DNA from: Thalassotalea profundi
GTDB lineage: Bacteria; Pseudomonadota; Gammaproteobacteria; Enterobacterales; Alteromonadaceae
Length of the DNA stretch: 64,000 nucleotides
Assembly: GCF_014653195.1 (NCBI RefSeq)
Contig: NZ_BNAH01000002.1
Span: forward strand, 248,377 to 312,376
Reading direction: 5' to 3'
This document shows positions 38,555 to 46,569 of the stretch, one piece after another. The number at the start of each line of letters is the position of its first letter. Within the stretch, counting starts at the first letter, position 1. The notes below the pieces were generated by a model. It saw only the letters and a list, made by a program, of their open reading frames with translations, did no database searches and was not told the origin of the DNA. The position numbers and the translations under genes were made by a program.

Positions 38555-39271
38555 TTATTTCCTCGTGATCAGTGCTTGCCATAATGACGATGGAAGAAAT
38601 GAAATGAATTTTAAAAGAAACGTTAATCGTTTCGGGAAATGCAGATATTTCTTGCGTTTATCAATACCTTTAATCATTCGTTTAGCTGCTTCTTCACTCG
38701 TTATTAAAAATGGCATGTTAAACGTGTTTTTATCTGTTAAAGGTGTTTTAACAAAACCCGGATGAATTAGTGTCACATCTATCTCTTCCTCTACTAAGTC
38801 AAAACGTAAACTATTAGCCAAGTAATCAATACCGGCTTTAGATGCGCCATAAGCTTCGCTTCGAGGAAAAGGTAAAATCGTTGCACTAGAGCTGACAAAA
38901 ACCACTTGTCCTCCAGAAGATACTTTAGGCAATAAATATTGTAATAACCAACCTAAGGCAGTTAAGTTAGTTGAAATAACATCAGAAAATAGTTCGCCAT
39001 CAAATGCTTTAGCATTGTCGATATAACGACAATTACCTGCATTTAAAATCAGAATATCTATTAGATTAATATGCTGAGTTGCGTCAGCGATCTCATGAGG
39101 CACTGTCATATCAAAAGAACATGTTTGATATGCTCGTTCCGCTATTGCTGCTAGCTTTGTTTTATCTCTACCACATGCAATTACCTGTTCACCATTTTGA
39201 GTGTACTGTTCAAATAATGCAGCGCCTATTCCTGAAGTTGCTCCGGTAATTAATACGGTTTTAGTTGACAT
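38555..39271 (-). CDS. Short-chain dehydrogenase/reductase
   Basis: Classical SDR: TGATSGIGAALFEQ cofactor loop, LILNAGN, the catalytic Ser in VVFVSSSATI and the Y-x-x-x-K pair in YGASKAG. A hydrophobic C-terminus (LTFLLKFISFLPSSLWQAL) may bind the membrane. The frame is open to 39298, but the TAATG overlap with the stop of the upstream gene at 39271 and a GGGCGG just before it favour ATG 39271, giving 238 residues. It is conserved in this locus next to the FAD protein; the substrate is presumably a lipid intermediate (inference). Confidence 0.92.
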   Translation of the reverse strand: MSTKTVLITGATSGIGAALFEQYTQNGEQVIACGRDKTKLAAIAERAYQTCSFDMTVPHEIADATQHINLIDILILNAGNCRYIDNAKAFDGELFSDVISTNLTALGWLLQYLLPKVSSGGQVVFVSSSATILPFPRSEAYGASKAGIDYLANSLRFDLVEEEIDVTLIHPGFVKTPLTDKNTFNMPFLITSEEAAKRMIKGIDKRKKYLHFPKRLTFLLKFISFLPSSLWQALITRK

Positions 39272-39732
39272 TAATTTGCCGCCCTTGTTTTTATCCATTT
39301 AGTTAATTGACCAAAAACAGGAAGTTGTTCGTATAACATTGCACCTAAGTCTAGATAATCCCGATGATAAATAATTTTATCTTCTTGCGACTTGATATGA
39401 GAGCTACCTTGAACCTCTACTATTTTTCCTTTATTTAGCTTTGGATGTTGATACGACATTTGCCAATAAATTGCAGCCTCTTTTTCTTGAGATATGACAT
39501 GCTCAATAACGAAATCACAACTAGATAAATTTTCATATAAATGTTGAAAATAACGATGTAAATTATCTAAGCCTTCAATTTGATGAATAGGATCAATAAA
39601 GGTCACTTCCTTATGATAAATCGTCTCTAATAAACCTAAGTTTTTTGTAGAAAGCGTTTGATAAACATCAATAAAATCTTTTAGCCACAATTCCGATTGT
39701 GACGATAATTTACTATCTACATTTCTTTGCAT
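39271..39732 (-). CDS. NTF2/SnoaL-like protein
   Basis: 153-residue cytosolic protein with the cone-shaped NTF2-like fold pattern: an N-terminal helix (LKDFIDVYQTLSTKNLGLLE), HKEVTFIDPIHQIEGLDNLH and later strands AIYWQMSYQHPK, EVQGSSHIKSQEDKIIYHRDY. Conserved Asp/His residues in FIDPIH and YHRDYLD could line a small binding pocket. It is translationally coupled to the SDR gene by the TAATG overlap. Such proteins are regularly found in RpoE/ChrR lipid loci, but no reaction is established. Confidence 0.87.
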   Translation of the reverse strand: MQRNVDSKLSSQSELWLKDFIDVYQTLSTKNLGLLETIYHKEVTFIDPIHQIEGLDNLHRYFQHLYENLSSCDFVIEHVISQEKEAAIYWQMSYQHPKLNKGKIVEVQGSSHIKSQEDKIIYHRDYLDLGAMLYEQLPVFGQLTKWIKTRAAN

Positions 39733-39762
39733 GATAATTACCGTAATGGCTTTTCTGCCAAC

Positions 39763-41136
39763 CTATTTATAAAAATTAAGTGCTTTTAATCGAGCTTCTT
39801 TATGATCTACTATCGCAGGCCAATACACATTGAGTTGATTACTTTTAATGTACTGGTGCGGAAAATGAATATGCTTACCCACAACATCTTTAAGCTCCGG
39901 TATATACTTACGTATAAACTCGCCATCAGGATCAAATCGTTCACTTTGTCTTATAGGGTTAAAAATTCTAAAGTAAGGTTGAGCATCGCATCCAGTGCTT
40001 GCCGCCCATTGCCAGCCGCCATTATTAGATGCTAAATCACCATCAATTAAGTGTTCCATAAAATATTTCTCACCTAATCGCCAATCAATTAATAAGTGCT
40101 TAGTTAAAAAGCTAGCAACCACCATTCTTAACCGATTATGCATCCAACCCGTTTGATTTAATTGTCGCATAGCAGCATCAACTAACGGGTAACCCGTTGT
40201 GCCTTCACACCATGCTTTAAAAAGTATTGGATCATTGTGCCAATGTATTGCTTGGTATTTTTCATTAAAACATTGGTGCTTACATAATCGTTGTTCATGA
40301 AAAAGTAAATGACGATAAAATTCTCGCCATATTATTTCATTTAGCCAAGAAAATTCGGGGCTGTCAGTGGCCAGTAAAAGGTCTGGATAACGATTAAGTA
40401 AAGAGAACAAAACAAAGCGAGGGCTAATAACGCCAGCAGCTAAATACGGTGAAATTCCCGAAGTGCCTTTAATTGACGGAATATCTCGATTTGATGAATA
40501 CGCTGAAATTTTCTCCCCTAAAAAGCGAGACAAAGCATTTGTTTCATATTTTGTCGCTAATGGCCATGCACTAGAACAACTTACACCTTCATCGTTAATA
40601 GAAGAATGACCTATATTGCTATGTCGGGCTTTACCTAGATAGTCAAAACCATGTTGACGAACATACTGTAACCACGCTTTTTTAAAGGGGGTGAACACTT
40701 TAAACATTTTTCCCGCTTGGTTGAGCACTTTCCCCTTAGGGACAATGACATCAGCTTCAAACAGTGTTAGCGGTATGCCTTGTGATATACATGTTTCATC
40801 GCGTTGCCTTTCATTAAGCTCAACTTCACTATTGGCAATGACAGCAGCAATGTTATGTTGTTGGCAGTAATGTTTAAGATAAGCTATTTGAGCGGAAAAA
40901 TCATCGACAGTAACTAACTCAAGTTCAATATTGTGTGTGGCGAGTTCATGCACAAGAGCTTTAGCATGGCGCATGATAAAATCAATTTTTATCGGTGACC
41001 AATCATGTATTTTCCACTGTTTTTCAGAAACAAAAAAAAATGCCTTATTCGATTTTCCTGAATCTCTATTAGCCAAAAAATAGTGTAATGCAGGGTTATC
41101 ATGTGTTCTTAAGTCATTACGAAACCAAAGTATCAA
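39763..41136 (-). CDS. phrB: Deoxyribodipyrimidine (CPD) photolyase
   Basis: Light-driven flavoenzyme that splits UV-induced cyclobutane pyrimidine dimers in DNA. It has 457 residues, with an N-terminal antenna-binding Rossmann domain (LWFRNDLRTHDNPAL) and a C-terminal FAD domain with SPYLAAGVISPR, WREFYRHLLFH, MRQLNQTGWMHNRLRMVVASF, DLASNNGGWQWAASTGCDAQP and YFRIFNP. The start codon is TTG at 41136 with TGAGGA 6 bases upstream; no in-frame ATG fits the usual N-terminus. It is inside the operon led by the ChrR-type sigma factor, as expected for a light and singlet-oxygen response. Confidence 0.95.
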   Translation of the reverse strand: MILWFRNDLRTHDNPALHYFLANRDSGKSNKAFFFVSEKQWKIHDWSPIKIDFIMRHAKALVHELATHNIELELVTVDDFSAQIAYLKHYCQQHNIAAVIANSEVELNERQRDETCISQGIPLTLFEADVIVPKGKVLNQAGKMFKVFTPFKKAWLQYVRQHGFDYLGKARHSNIGHSSINDEGVSCSSAWPLATKYETNALSRFLGEKISAYSSNRDIPSIKGTSGISPYLAAGVISPRFVLFSLLNRYPDLLLATDSPEFSWLNEIIWREFYRHLLFHEQRLCKHQCFNEKYQAIHWHNDPILFKAWCEGTTGYPLVDAAMRQLNQTGWMHNRLRMVVASFLTKHLLIDWRLGEKYFMEHLIDGDLASNNGGWQWAASTGCDAQPYFRIFNPIRQSERFDPDGEFIRKYIPELKDVVGKHIHFPHQYIKSNQLNVYWPAIVDHKEARLKALNFYK

Positions 41137-41234
41137 AATTAATCCTCAATCAACTGCTATAGTTGTTATGTCAATAAAACCACTGAACATTCAAGACAAA
41201 TAAATATTATTAAAACTGTATTAACCTAATTGCT

Positions 41235-42194
41235 TTAATAAGCATATCTGAGCTTTAGCTCATCTGGATAAGGAGATAAATATGACTGTTTTGTTAAGTA
41301 ATCCTTGGGGTACTGCAATAAGTAATGTTTAATTAACGTTAACGGGGCAACTAATGGCACAAGACCTTCACGATAAGCATTAATTTGCTCACAAAGTTCT
41401 TGGCGTTCATTAGCTTGTAAATGTTTAGAGAAATAACCTTGAATATGCGCTAACGTATTTGCATGTTTTTTCCGAGTTGCTATAACTTTTAGTGCTGTCA
41501 TCAAACCCAAAATATATTGCGCTGACATTTCAGCTAATGGTAGATCAGCTCTCGCTAATAACTGCCCTAACTTTTTATATGCAACTAAGTCATGACTCAT
41601 TACCGTATACTTATATTGGCTATGAAAGGTTGTTAATTTATGCTTTGTTAAACCTGATGCTTTTAAGTTTTGCCAATGTTTGTATGCATATACCCGAGCA
41701 ACAAAGTTTTCACGAATTAATGCGTCATTTAAGCGACCATTTTCCTCACATGGAAGTAATGGATTAGCTTCCATTATTTCTTTAGTAAACGTCCCTATAC
41801 CTGTTGAAGGTAAAGCATTGCCCTCTGGCGAATACACTTTTACTCTTTCCATTCCGCAACTTGGACTTTTAGCGCAAAAGACATAACCACTTAATTCTTC
41901 ACTTATTTTGGCAATTTTTTGCCCATATGCTTTAAGAGCCTCAGTTACATCACCACTACCATCAGGCCTAGAGACACTGATAACATCACCTTTCTTTATT
42001 TGACGAATTGTTGGCCTTGGGATAGGTAAGCCTATAGCCACTTCAGGGCAATAGGATTTATACGTAACATGCTTACCTAACTCATGAATACAGAAATTTG
42101 ACGGTTTATTACTGGCATCAAAGCGCACTTTTTCCCCAATCAAACAAGCACTAATGCCGATCAACAGATCTTTTTTTTCGACAACATGGATCAT
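41235..42194 (-). CDS. DUF523-DUF1722 fusion, TudS-like putative thiouracil desulfurase
   Basis: 319-residue protein. The N-terminal DUF523 domain (about 10-160) carries three conserved cysteines: C17 in GISACLIG, C49 in YCPEVAIGLPIPRP and C113 in SPSCGME. These are the ligands of the [4Fe-4S] cluster in TudS-type thiouracil desulfurases. The C-terminal DUF1722 domain (YbgA-like, about 190-305) contains SHDLVAYKKLGQLLA. E. coli ybgA is likewise upstream of its photolyase gene phr. A link with the near-UV-sensitive base 4-thiouridine of tRNA is attractive but inferred. Confidence 0.88.
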   Translation of the reverse strand: MIHVVEKKDLLIGISACLIGEKVRFDASNKPSNFCIHELGKHVTYKSYCPEVAIGLPIPRPTIRQIKKGDVISVSRPDGSGDVTEALKAYGQKIAKISEELSGYVFCAKSPSCGMERVKVYSPEGNALPSTGIGTFTKEIMEANPLLPCEENGRLNDALIRENFVARVYAYKHWQNLKASGLTKHKLTTFHSQYKYTVMSHDLVAYKKLGQLLARADLPLAEMSAQYILGLMTALKVIATRKKHANTLAHIQGYFSKHLQANERQELCEQINAYREGLVPLVAPLTLIKHYLLQYPKDYLTKQSYLSPYPDELKLRYAY

Positions 42195-42229
42195 AATATT
42201 TCCTTAATAGCTCACTAATCATCAAAGCA

Positions 42230-42928
42230 TTAGTAAATAAAAGCACCAATAGGATTCAGTAATTTATTTATACCTTGTGTAAAGTGTAGTGCATCATTGG
42301 CAACCGTGTAACACAAACACCCTTGTATTGATATTGGATGATGTTGGTGGGATGAATCCAGCATTATAAAGTCGCCTTTAACGTATTCGCCTTGTTCATC
42401 ATGAAATGAACCATCAAGTAAAACTGTTAATTCGAATCCCTTGTGCGTATGTTCAGGTACACCCCCACCAGGAGAAATATGTAAAAGAGTGGTGTGAATC
42501 TCTCCCTCATCAAGTTGAACACGAGCACGAGAAAGCTTACCAATTTGAGCTGTTTTACCTAATTTCATACTATGTAATGCTGATGGAAGTTGATACGTCT
42601 TCTCTCTAAAGTTAATGGTTTTCTCAACTTTTGTTTTGGCTACAGCGATTTCTTCAGACGAGGTAATATTGTCTATCATATCGGTAAACTTAAGATCATT
42701 ATTACTCATGTTGTTATCATCAAAGTCGCTCATATCATCGACAATAAAACGATCCAGGAAGGTTTCTTCAAAACTATTCTCAGCAACCTGTTCTGTTAAT
42801 TGTGAAATTATTTGTTGGCATTTAGGGCACATGTCAGCATGAATAGCGATACCAGCAGATAAAGATGCGGGTAAATCACCATTTACAAATGATTGAATTA
42901 ATTCAAATGATGGATGATGCTTAATCAT
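42230..42928 (-). CDS. chrR: ChrR-type zinc anti-sigma factor with cupin sensor domain
   Basis: 232-residue cytosolic anti-sigma factor. The N-terminal zinc anti-sigma domain has His5, His30, Cys34 and Cys37 (HADMCPKC), matching the H-H-C-C zinc site of Rhodobacter ChrR. The C-terminal cupin domain carries the second metal site (GGGVPEHTHKGFELTVLLDG, then SSHQHHP), which in ChrR is required for the response to singlet oxygen. Its start overlaps the sigma-factor stop by 8 bases. By homology, singlet oxygen or other photo-oxidative damage would inactivate it and free the sigma factor. Confidence 0.94.
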   Translation of the reverse strand: MIKHHPSFELIQSFVNGDLPASLSAGIAIHADMCPKCQQIISQLTEQVAENSFEETFLDRFIVDDMSDFDDNNMSNNDLKFTDMIDNITSSEEIAVAKTKVEKTINFREKTYQLPSALHSMKLGKTAQIGKLSRARVQLDEGEIHTTLLHISPGGGVPEHTHKGFELTVLLDGSFHDEQGEYVKGDFIMLDSSHQHHPISIQGCLCYTVANDALHFTQGINKLLNPIGAFIY

Positions 42929-43553
42929 TATTGTCTCCTAACTGCACTTTGAGTTTAGCTAACGCTAAACGCAAACGAGATTTTATTGTACCCAAGGGTA
43001 AATTTAGATGTGTTGCAAGCTGCTCTTGTGACATTTCCATGAAGTAGAACCCTTTAACAATTTGCTTTTGTGCTTCTGGTAATGTGTCAATTACACTTAA
43101 TAATTGTGAGTTTTCAAGGTGATCATCAAAGCACTCTTCATTGCTAATGGACTGTTCTGCTAATGGCCAAATATCATCACTTAAATTATCTTCTCTATTG
43201 CCTTTGATTTTACGCAACATATCAAAAGTGACATTACGCATTACGGTATACACCCACGTTGTTGCCGCCCCTTTACTGGCATCAAAAAGGTGCGCCTTTC
43301 GCCAAACATTGCTCATTGTTTCTTGTACAACTTCACAGGCTTGTGTTTCATTTTGAAACTTACCATAAGCTATACGCTGAATTTTAGGGGCAAAAAACTG
43401 AAAGAGTTGAGTGAATGCTTTTTTATCTCTAGTGGTAGCAACATCGTCTAACCACTGACAAAGCTGGGGGTGATCTATTTTATCTGTCATAAGTGTAGAT
43501 TTAGCACTTGTCACGTTGCTTAGCAAGTTTGTTTGCATTACTGAACACCACAT
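42921..43553 (-). CDS. rpoE: ECF sigma factor of the RpoE/ChrR (ECF11) type
   Basis: Alternative sigma factor for photo-oxidative stress. Region 2 lies in TQLFQFFAPKIQRIAYGKFQ, ACEVVQETMSNVWRKAHLFD and WVYTVMRNVTFDMLRK. Region 4 is QKQIVKGFYFMEMSQEQLA followed by THLNLPLGTIKSRLRLALAKL. Start candidates are ATG 43553, 43538 and 43490; none has a good ribosome binding site, so the N-terminus is uncertain by up to 21 residues. A promoter of the type it should itself recognise lies at 43573-43601, indicating autoregulation. It leads a nine-gene operon ending with cfa. Confidence 0.93.
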   Translation of the reverse strand: MWCSVMQTNLLSNVTSAKSTLMTDKIDHPQLCQWLDDVATTRDKKAFTQLFQFFAPKIQRIAYGKFQNETQACEVVQETMSNVWRKAHLFDASKGAATTWVYTVMRNVTFDMLRKIKGNREDNLSDDIWPLAEQSISNEECFDDHLENSQLLSVIDTLPEAQKQIVKGFYFMEMSQEQLATHLNLPLGTIKSRLRLALAKLKVQLGDNND

Positions 43554-43572
43554 AAATTTTATTTCTAGGGTG

Positions 43573-43601
43573 TTATACGAGTGAAAAAAAGTTATAGATC
43601 A
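43573..43601 (-). promoter_or_regulatory. ECF11-type promoter of the sigma-chrR-...-cfa operon
   Basis: On the minus strand TGATCT (43596-43601) is followed by 16 bases and CGTATAA (43573-43579). This agrees with the TGATC / CGTA elements reported for RpoE-ChrR-type sigma factors. The start of transcription would be only about 13 bases before the first ATG. The same motif and spacing precede the next operon upstream. Confidence 0.75.
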
Positions 43602-43633
43602 CTCAATGAGTGTTTATTTGAAATTATTTTCGT

Positions 43634-44233
43634 CTATTTAGCTAATGAAGGGCTATTTAAAAAAATTGATTCAACAAAACCTCTTGCAGCTTCATAATTT
43701 TGACTGGTGACAAAAGAGTTTTTTATTTCACTACTCACTGGCAATAACTCTAACCACCGAGCGACTACCCAAACTTCATTATCAATATTTTTTTTAGGGT
43801 ATAAGGCATCTAATAATGGATTATTATTAAATAAAGACTCTAATGACGTTGACAACTCGCCCAACGGGTAGGGGCTTTTAGTCTGTGACCAATGAGGTAG
43901 CTGAATCACGTCACCAAACATTAAATTATCATCATCAACGGTCGTTGATAATATTTCGACTAAAGATTTACACTTAACATCCACTTCTAACACACCATCT
44001 TTTGATTGATCGAAGTTGATAATTTCAACGCAACTTCCCCAAAATAAGTTGGATTTATTTGCTGCATCAATATTTTTATCTATGGCAGAAAAAATGACAA
44101 AACCTTGCCCTTTTGTCGCTATTTTGATCATTTTCAAATACCGTTGTTCAAAAATACGAAGGCGTGTAATACCTTCCGGTAGAAGATAAACAGGTAAAGG
44201 AAAAATAGGTAAATTTACTACAGCTTTAGTCAT
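43634..44233 (-). CDS. Lon N-terminal (LonN/PUA-like) domain protein
   Basis: 199-residue stand-alone version of the substrate-recognition domain of Lon protease, without ATPase or peptidase parts. The diagnostic start is NLPIFPLPVYLLPEGITRLR, then IFEQRYLKMIKIATKGQGFVI. A Lon-like helical extension covers the last ~60 residues. Such proteins occur widely in proteobacteria and could present or protect Lon substrates, but this is unproven. It is the last gene of a four-gene unit (with DUF2878, chalcone-isomerase-like and DUF3833), just upstream of the sigma factor. Confidence 0.9.
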   Translation of the reverse strand: MTKAVVNLPIFPLPVYLLPEGITRLRIFEQRYLKMIKIATKGQGFVIFSAIDKNIDAANKSNLFWGSCVEIINFDQSKDGVLEVDVKCKSLVEILSTTVDDDNLMFGDVIQLPHWSQTKSPYPLGELSTSLESLFNNNPLLDALYPKKNIDNEVWVVARWLELLPVSSEIKNSFVTSQNYEAARGFVESIFLNSPSLAK

Positions 44234-44269
44234 TAATTGTTCACCTCGTCAATATTTAATATTCTTAAC

Positions 44270-44824
44270 TTAAACAGAGCAAGATGTTGCTGGTAATTCT
44301 TTATCAAAGAACAGCGTTATCTCAGCGACTTTAATACCAAACTTCGACATGCTTGTTTTATTTATCACTCGATACTGATCAAGTTGGTACATCCAATCGT
44401 CCATAGTCATCTCATAGGTTTTGCCCTCGAGCGATAATTCTAATTGGTACTGAAATTGGAACGCAAATCCCTGATGTTTACCGATAGCCATACCAGAGAC
44501 ATCTTCTGCTGTGCCAAGATAATGGCCTTCAGGTTGTTGAATTAACTGCCAATTTCGATAACTAATTTCACCATCATCAAAATAAAATGTTTCTGCTAAT
44601 GTGCCTTTATTACCTTGCCATGAACCTATAATTTCAACACAAAAACGTCTTTCAACTTTATTTGTATAACTTTGAATCATACCCCAAGCGGTAACTTCGC
44701 CATTAAAATACTTTTTAATATCAAAAGGTTTTTCTACTCTCTCATAGTCTGATAATTCTGTAGAGCAACTAGAGATTGCAAGGTTTAACAACAAAATGCA
44801 GAATCTTCTGATAAATTTATCCAT
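44270..44824 (-). CDS. DUF3833 lipoprotein
   Basis: 184-residue predicted lipoprotein: a hydrophobic signal ends in LAISSC, giving a lipid-attached Cys at position 20. The mature part, with FDIKKYFNGEVTAWGMIQSY, ETFYFDDGEISYRNWQL, LGTAEDVSGMAIGKHQGFAF and DDWMYQLDQYRVINKTSMSKFG, is typical of DUF3833. The strand-rich pattern suggests a lipocalin-like barrel that could hold a lipid. Its start overlaps the end of the previous gene by 8 bases. The family is linked by context to Cfa/DUF1365 loci; function is unknown. Confidence 0.88.
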   Translation of the reverse strand: MDKFIRRFCILLLNLAISSCSTELSDYERVEKPFDIKKYFNGEVTAWGMIQSYTNKVERRFCVEIIGSWQGNKGTLAETFYFDDGEISYRNWQLIQQPEGHYLGTAEDVSGMAIGKHQGFAFQFQYQLELSLEGKTYEMTMDDWMYQLDQYRVINKTSMSKFGIKVAEITLFFDKELPATSCSV

Positions 44825-45371
44825 AATTATTTCCTAACAGATCTCGCCTTAATAACGGTTGACTCGTTTCTTCAGACAGCCAAATGTCAAGAAATAGCTG
44901 TCCAAACTTAGGTGAATCTATAACCCCAATATATGCATCATTAAAATAAAAAACGCTTTTTGCTTCTAAAAGCAAAAGTGCTAACTTGTCTCCTTTTTCT
45001 ATATCTGGCCATATTCGTTTTAAGTCTGCTAAATACTCTTGATATTGAATTTTAGGTACATTTAAATGCTGCCATTGCTCTACCGTACGTTTAATAAGAT
45101 CATCGCTGGAGATATTAGCTAAATAGTGAATTTCATAAATTAGCTGTTCTTTTTTATTATCAATTGGATACTTTCCTGTAGTAGTTGAAAGCTTACTTTT
45201 ATATAAATCCCAGAATAAAATTGAGAAGGTTGCTTTACCAAGATAAACAAACTCACCGTTTTTTATCACCTGTTTCAAATCATGTTGTGTATCAAAAGGT
45301 ACTGTTCTAGATTTTGACAACACCTCAAATGGAGTAACACTCAATATAATAACAATGATAAATTTAAACAT
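44817..45371 (-). CDS. Chalcone isomerase-like periplasmic protein
   Basis: 184-residue secreted protein with a signal peptide (cleavage near VLSKS). It has the chalcone-isomerase-like fold pattern: GEFVYLGKATFSILFWDLYKS, LIYEIHYLANISSDDLIKRT, YLADLKRIWPDIEKGDKLAL and FNDAYIGVIDSPKFGQLFLDIWLS. Flavonoid metabolism is not implied; bacterial relatives are thought to bind fatty acids or other small hydrophobic ligands. It overlaps both neighbours by 8 bases, so DUF2878, this gene and DUF3833 are co-translated. Confidence 0.88.
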   Translation of the reverse strand: MFKFIIVIILSVTPFEVLSKSRTVPFDTQHDLKQVIKNGEFVYLGKATFSILFWDLYKSKLSTTTGKYPIDNKKEQLIYEIHYLANISSDDLIKRTVEQWQHLNVPKIQYQEYLADLKRIWPDIEKGDKLALLLLEAKSVFYFNDAYIGVIDSPKFGQLFLDIWLSEETSQPLLRRDLLGNNYG

Positions 45372-45858
45372 GGCATCCCTCTTCTTGCGTAAAATTTGCT
45401 TTTAGATAGAAAAATAAGAGAAACAAGCCTGCCCAAACGACACTTAAGACAATGTAAGTCACTAAAAGTGATTGGCCAAAATCAATAACATTTAGCTTGT
45501 AACCCGCTAAATAACTTAAGGGGGCGAATAAAGCACCGACTAACATTTGATATAACTTTGACAAAGTGAGCACTTTCAAACTATGACAAATAGTAGCAGC
45601 AAAACATGGCCACAATGTCATTAACCAAAAAGGAAGATGATGATTACTTTCGAATATGAATAGTTGAAAAAACTGTAATAACGAATCGCAAATTATCCCA
45701 ACAACACTAATACAAACGATCAGCCATATTTCATTTTTAACTTTTGAGATAATAGTGATATGAAAGTATAACGCGATTAATGCCAAAGGAATAAAGCTAT
45801 CCCCCAAAAGCACCAATCCAAACCAAATTATGTTAAGTCCGACGATATTAAGTATCAT
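45364..45858 (-). CDS. DUF2878 membrane protein
   Basis: 164-residue inner-membrane protein with five or six predicted helices, starting MILNIVGLNIIWFGLVLLGD, with LPFWLMTLWPCFAATICHSL in the middle. The length and start match DUF2878. It heads the four-gene unit with the chalcone-isomerase-like, DUF3833 and LonN genes, and an ECF11-type promoter precedes it. DUF2878 is a standard companion of the Cfa/DUF1365 lipid locus; its function is unknown. Confidence 0.85.
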   Translation of the reverse strand: MILNIVGLNIIWFGLVLLGDSFIPLALIALYFHITIISKVKNEIWLIVCISVVGIICDSLLQFFQLFIFESNHHLPFWLMTLWPCFAATICHSLKVLTLSKLYQMLVGALFAPLSYLAGYKLNVIDFGQSLLVTYIVLSVVWAGLFLLFFYLKANFTQEEGCHV

Positions 45859-45891
45859 TTAATTCAAGTTTATAAACGTTAATATATCAAT

Positions 45892-45920
45892 ATACGAAGG
45901 AAGGCGGCGTTTGGATTAGT
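45892..45920 (-). promoter_or_regulatory. ECF11-type promoter of the DUF2878 operon
   Basis: On the minus strand TAATCC (45915-45920) is followed by 16 bases and CGTATAT (45892-45898). Only one base of the TGATCC element differs, and the 16-base spacing equals that of the promoter before the sigma gene. It lies about 35 bases upstream of the DUF2878 start. Confidence 0.68.
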
Positions 45921-46002
45921 TAATCTATATTATTGATAAAAAATGAAGTATTTCCGCTTCTTATATTGGTAAAAATTATGATTGTTGAATAGGCCGATTA
46001 AC

Positions 46003-46569
46003 TTAGTCAATTAGATGAACTTTTTCTATTCTTGAATATAATCCATATACAGAAATTACTGCCCAACAAACCTCAAGGCTAAATACAGGCCAATTACCTT
46101 GGCTCCATAAAATAGGTAAAAGTGCGGTAGCAGCATAAGCATTAAAAAGTAAATATTTAATATCGTTTAATTTTTTACTACAAAATAAAAAATAAGATAA
46201 GCAGAAAACATAGCTAGAAGACCACCCTAAAACAGTATAAAAATTAATAGATGTTACACTATATTCAAATCCTATATAGGCTGCCCAAGCCAAAATAAAT
46301 ATTAACCCTAAATAAAAAACTCGTTTAGAGAAAGGTATTTTAGCAACCTCAAACTTTACAATTAACAATATTGATATAAAAGCCCAAAATCCATTGATAA
46401 CAACGGCTTGAGAAGAGAATATCATCAGAGAACTTATCACTAATGACAATGCAGCAATTAAATTACCACCATAATAAATGTTAGGATTCCATTGTTTTAC
46501 GCTGGATATATATCCATGATTAATAAGGTAAAGTATTGAACCTATCCATCCTAAAATTGCCGCTATCAT
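46003..46569 (-). CDS. Polytopic membrane protein with duplicated CBU_0592-like unit
   Basis: 188-residue, very hydrophobic protein with about six membrane helices. The N-terminal half (GWIGSILYLINHGYI ... YYGGNLIAALSLVISSLM ... INGFWAFISILLI) resembles the CBU_0592-like small membrane unit. A second, more diverged copy appears to follow (LGWSSSYVFCLSYFLF ... YLLFNAYAATALLPIL ... LEVCWAVISVYGLY). Its ATG overlaps the TGA of the preceding gene (ATGA), so it is translationally coupled to it. It is the last gene of a three-gene operon of unknown function. Confidence 0.72.
   Translation of the reverse strand: MIAAILGWIGSILYLINHGYISSVKQWNPNIYYGGNLIAALSLVISSLMIFSSQAVVINGFWAFISILLIVKFEVAKIPFSKRVFYLGLIFILAWAAYIGFEYSVTSINFYTVLGWSSSYVFCLSYFLFCSKKLNDIKYLLFNAYAATALLPILWSQGNWPVFSLEVCWAVISVYGLYSRIEKVHLID

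Noticed and set aside
35185..39271. Direct assignment of the lipid genes to UfaM, UfaD and UfaO of furan fatty-acid synthesis
   Set aside because: Family types are similar, but without alignment to the Rhodobacter proteins one-to-one equivalence would be a guess.
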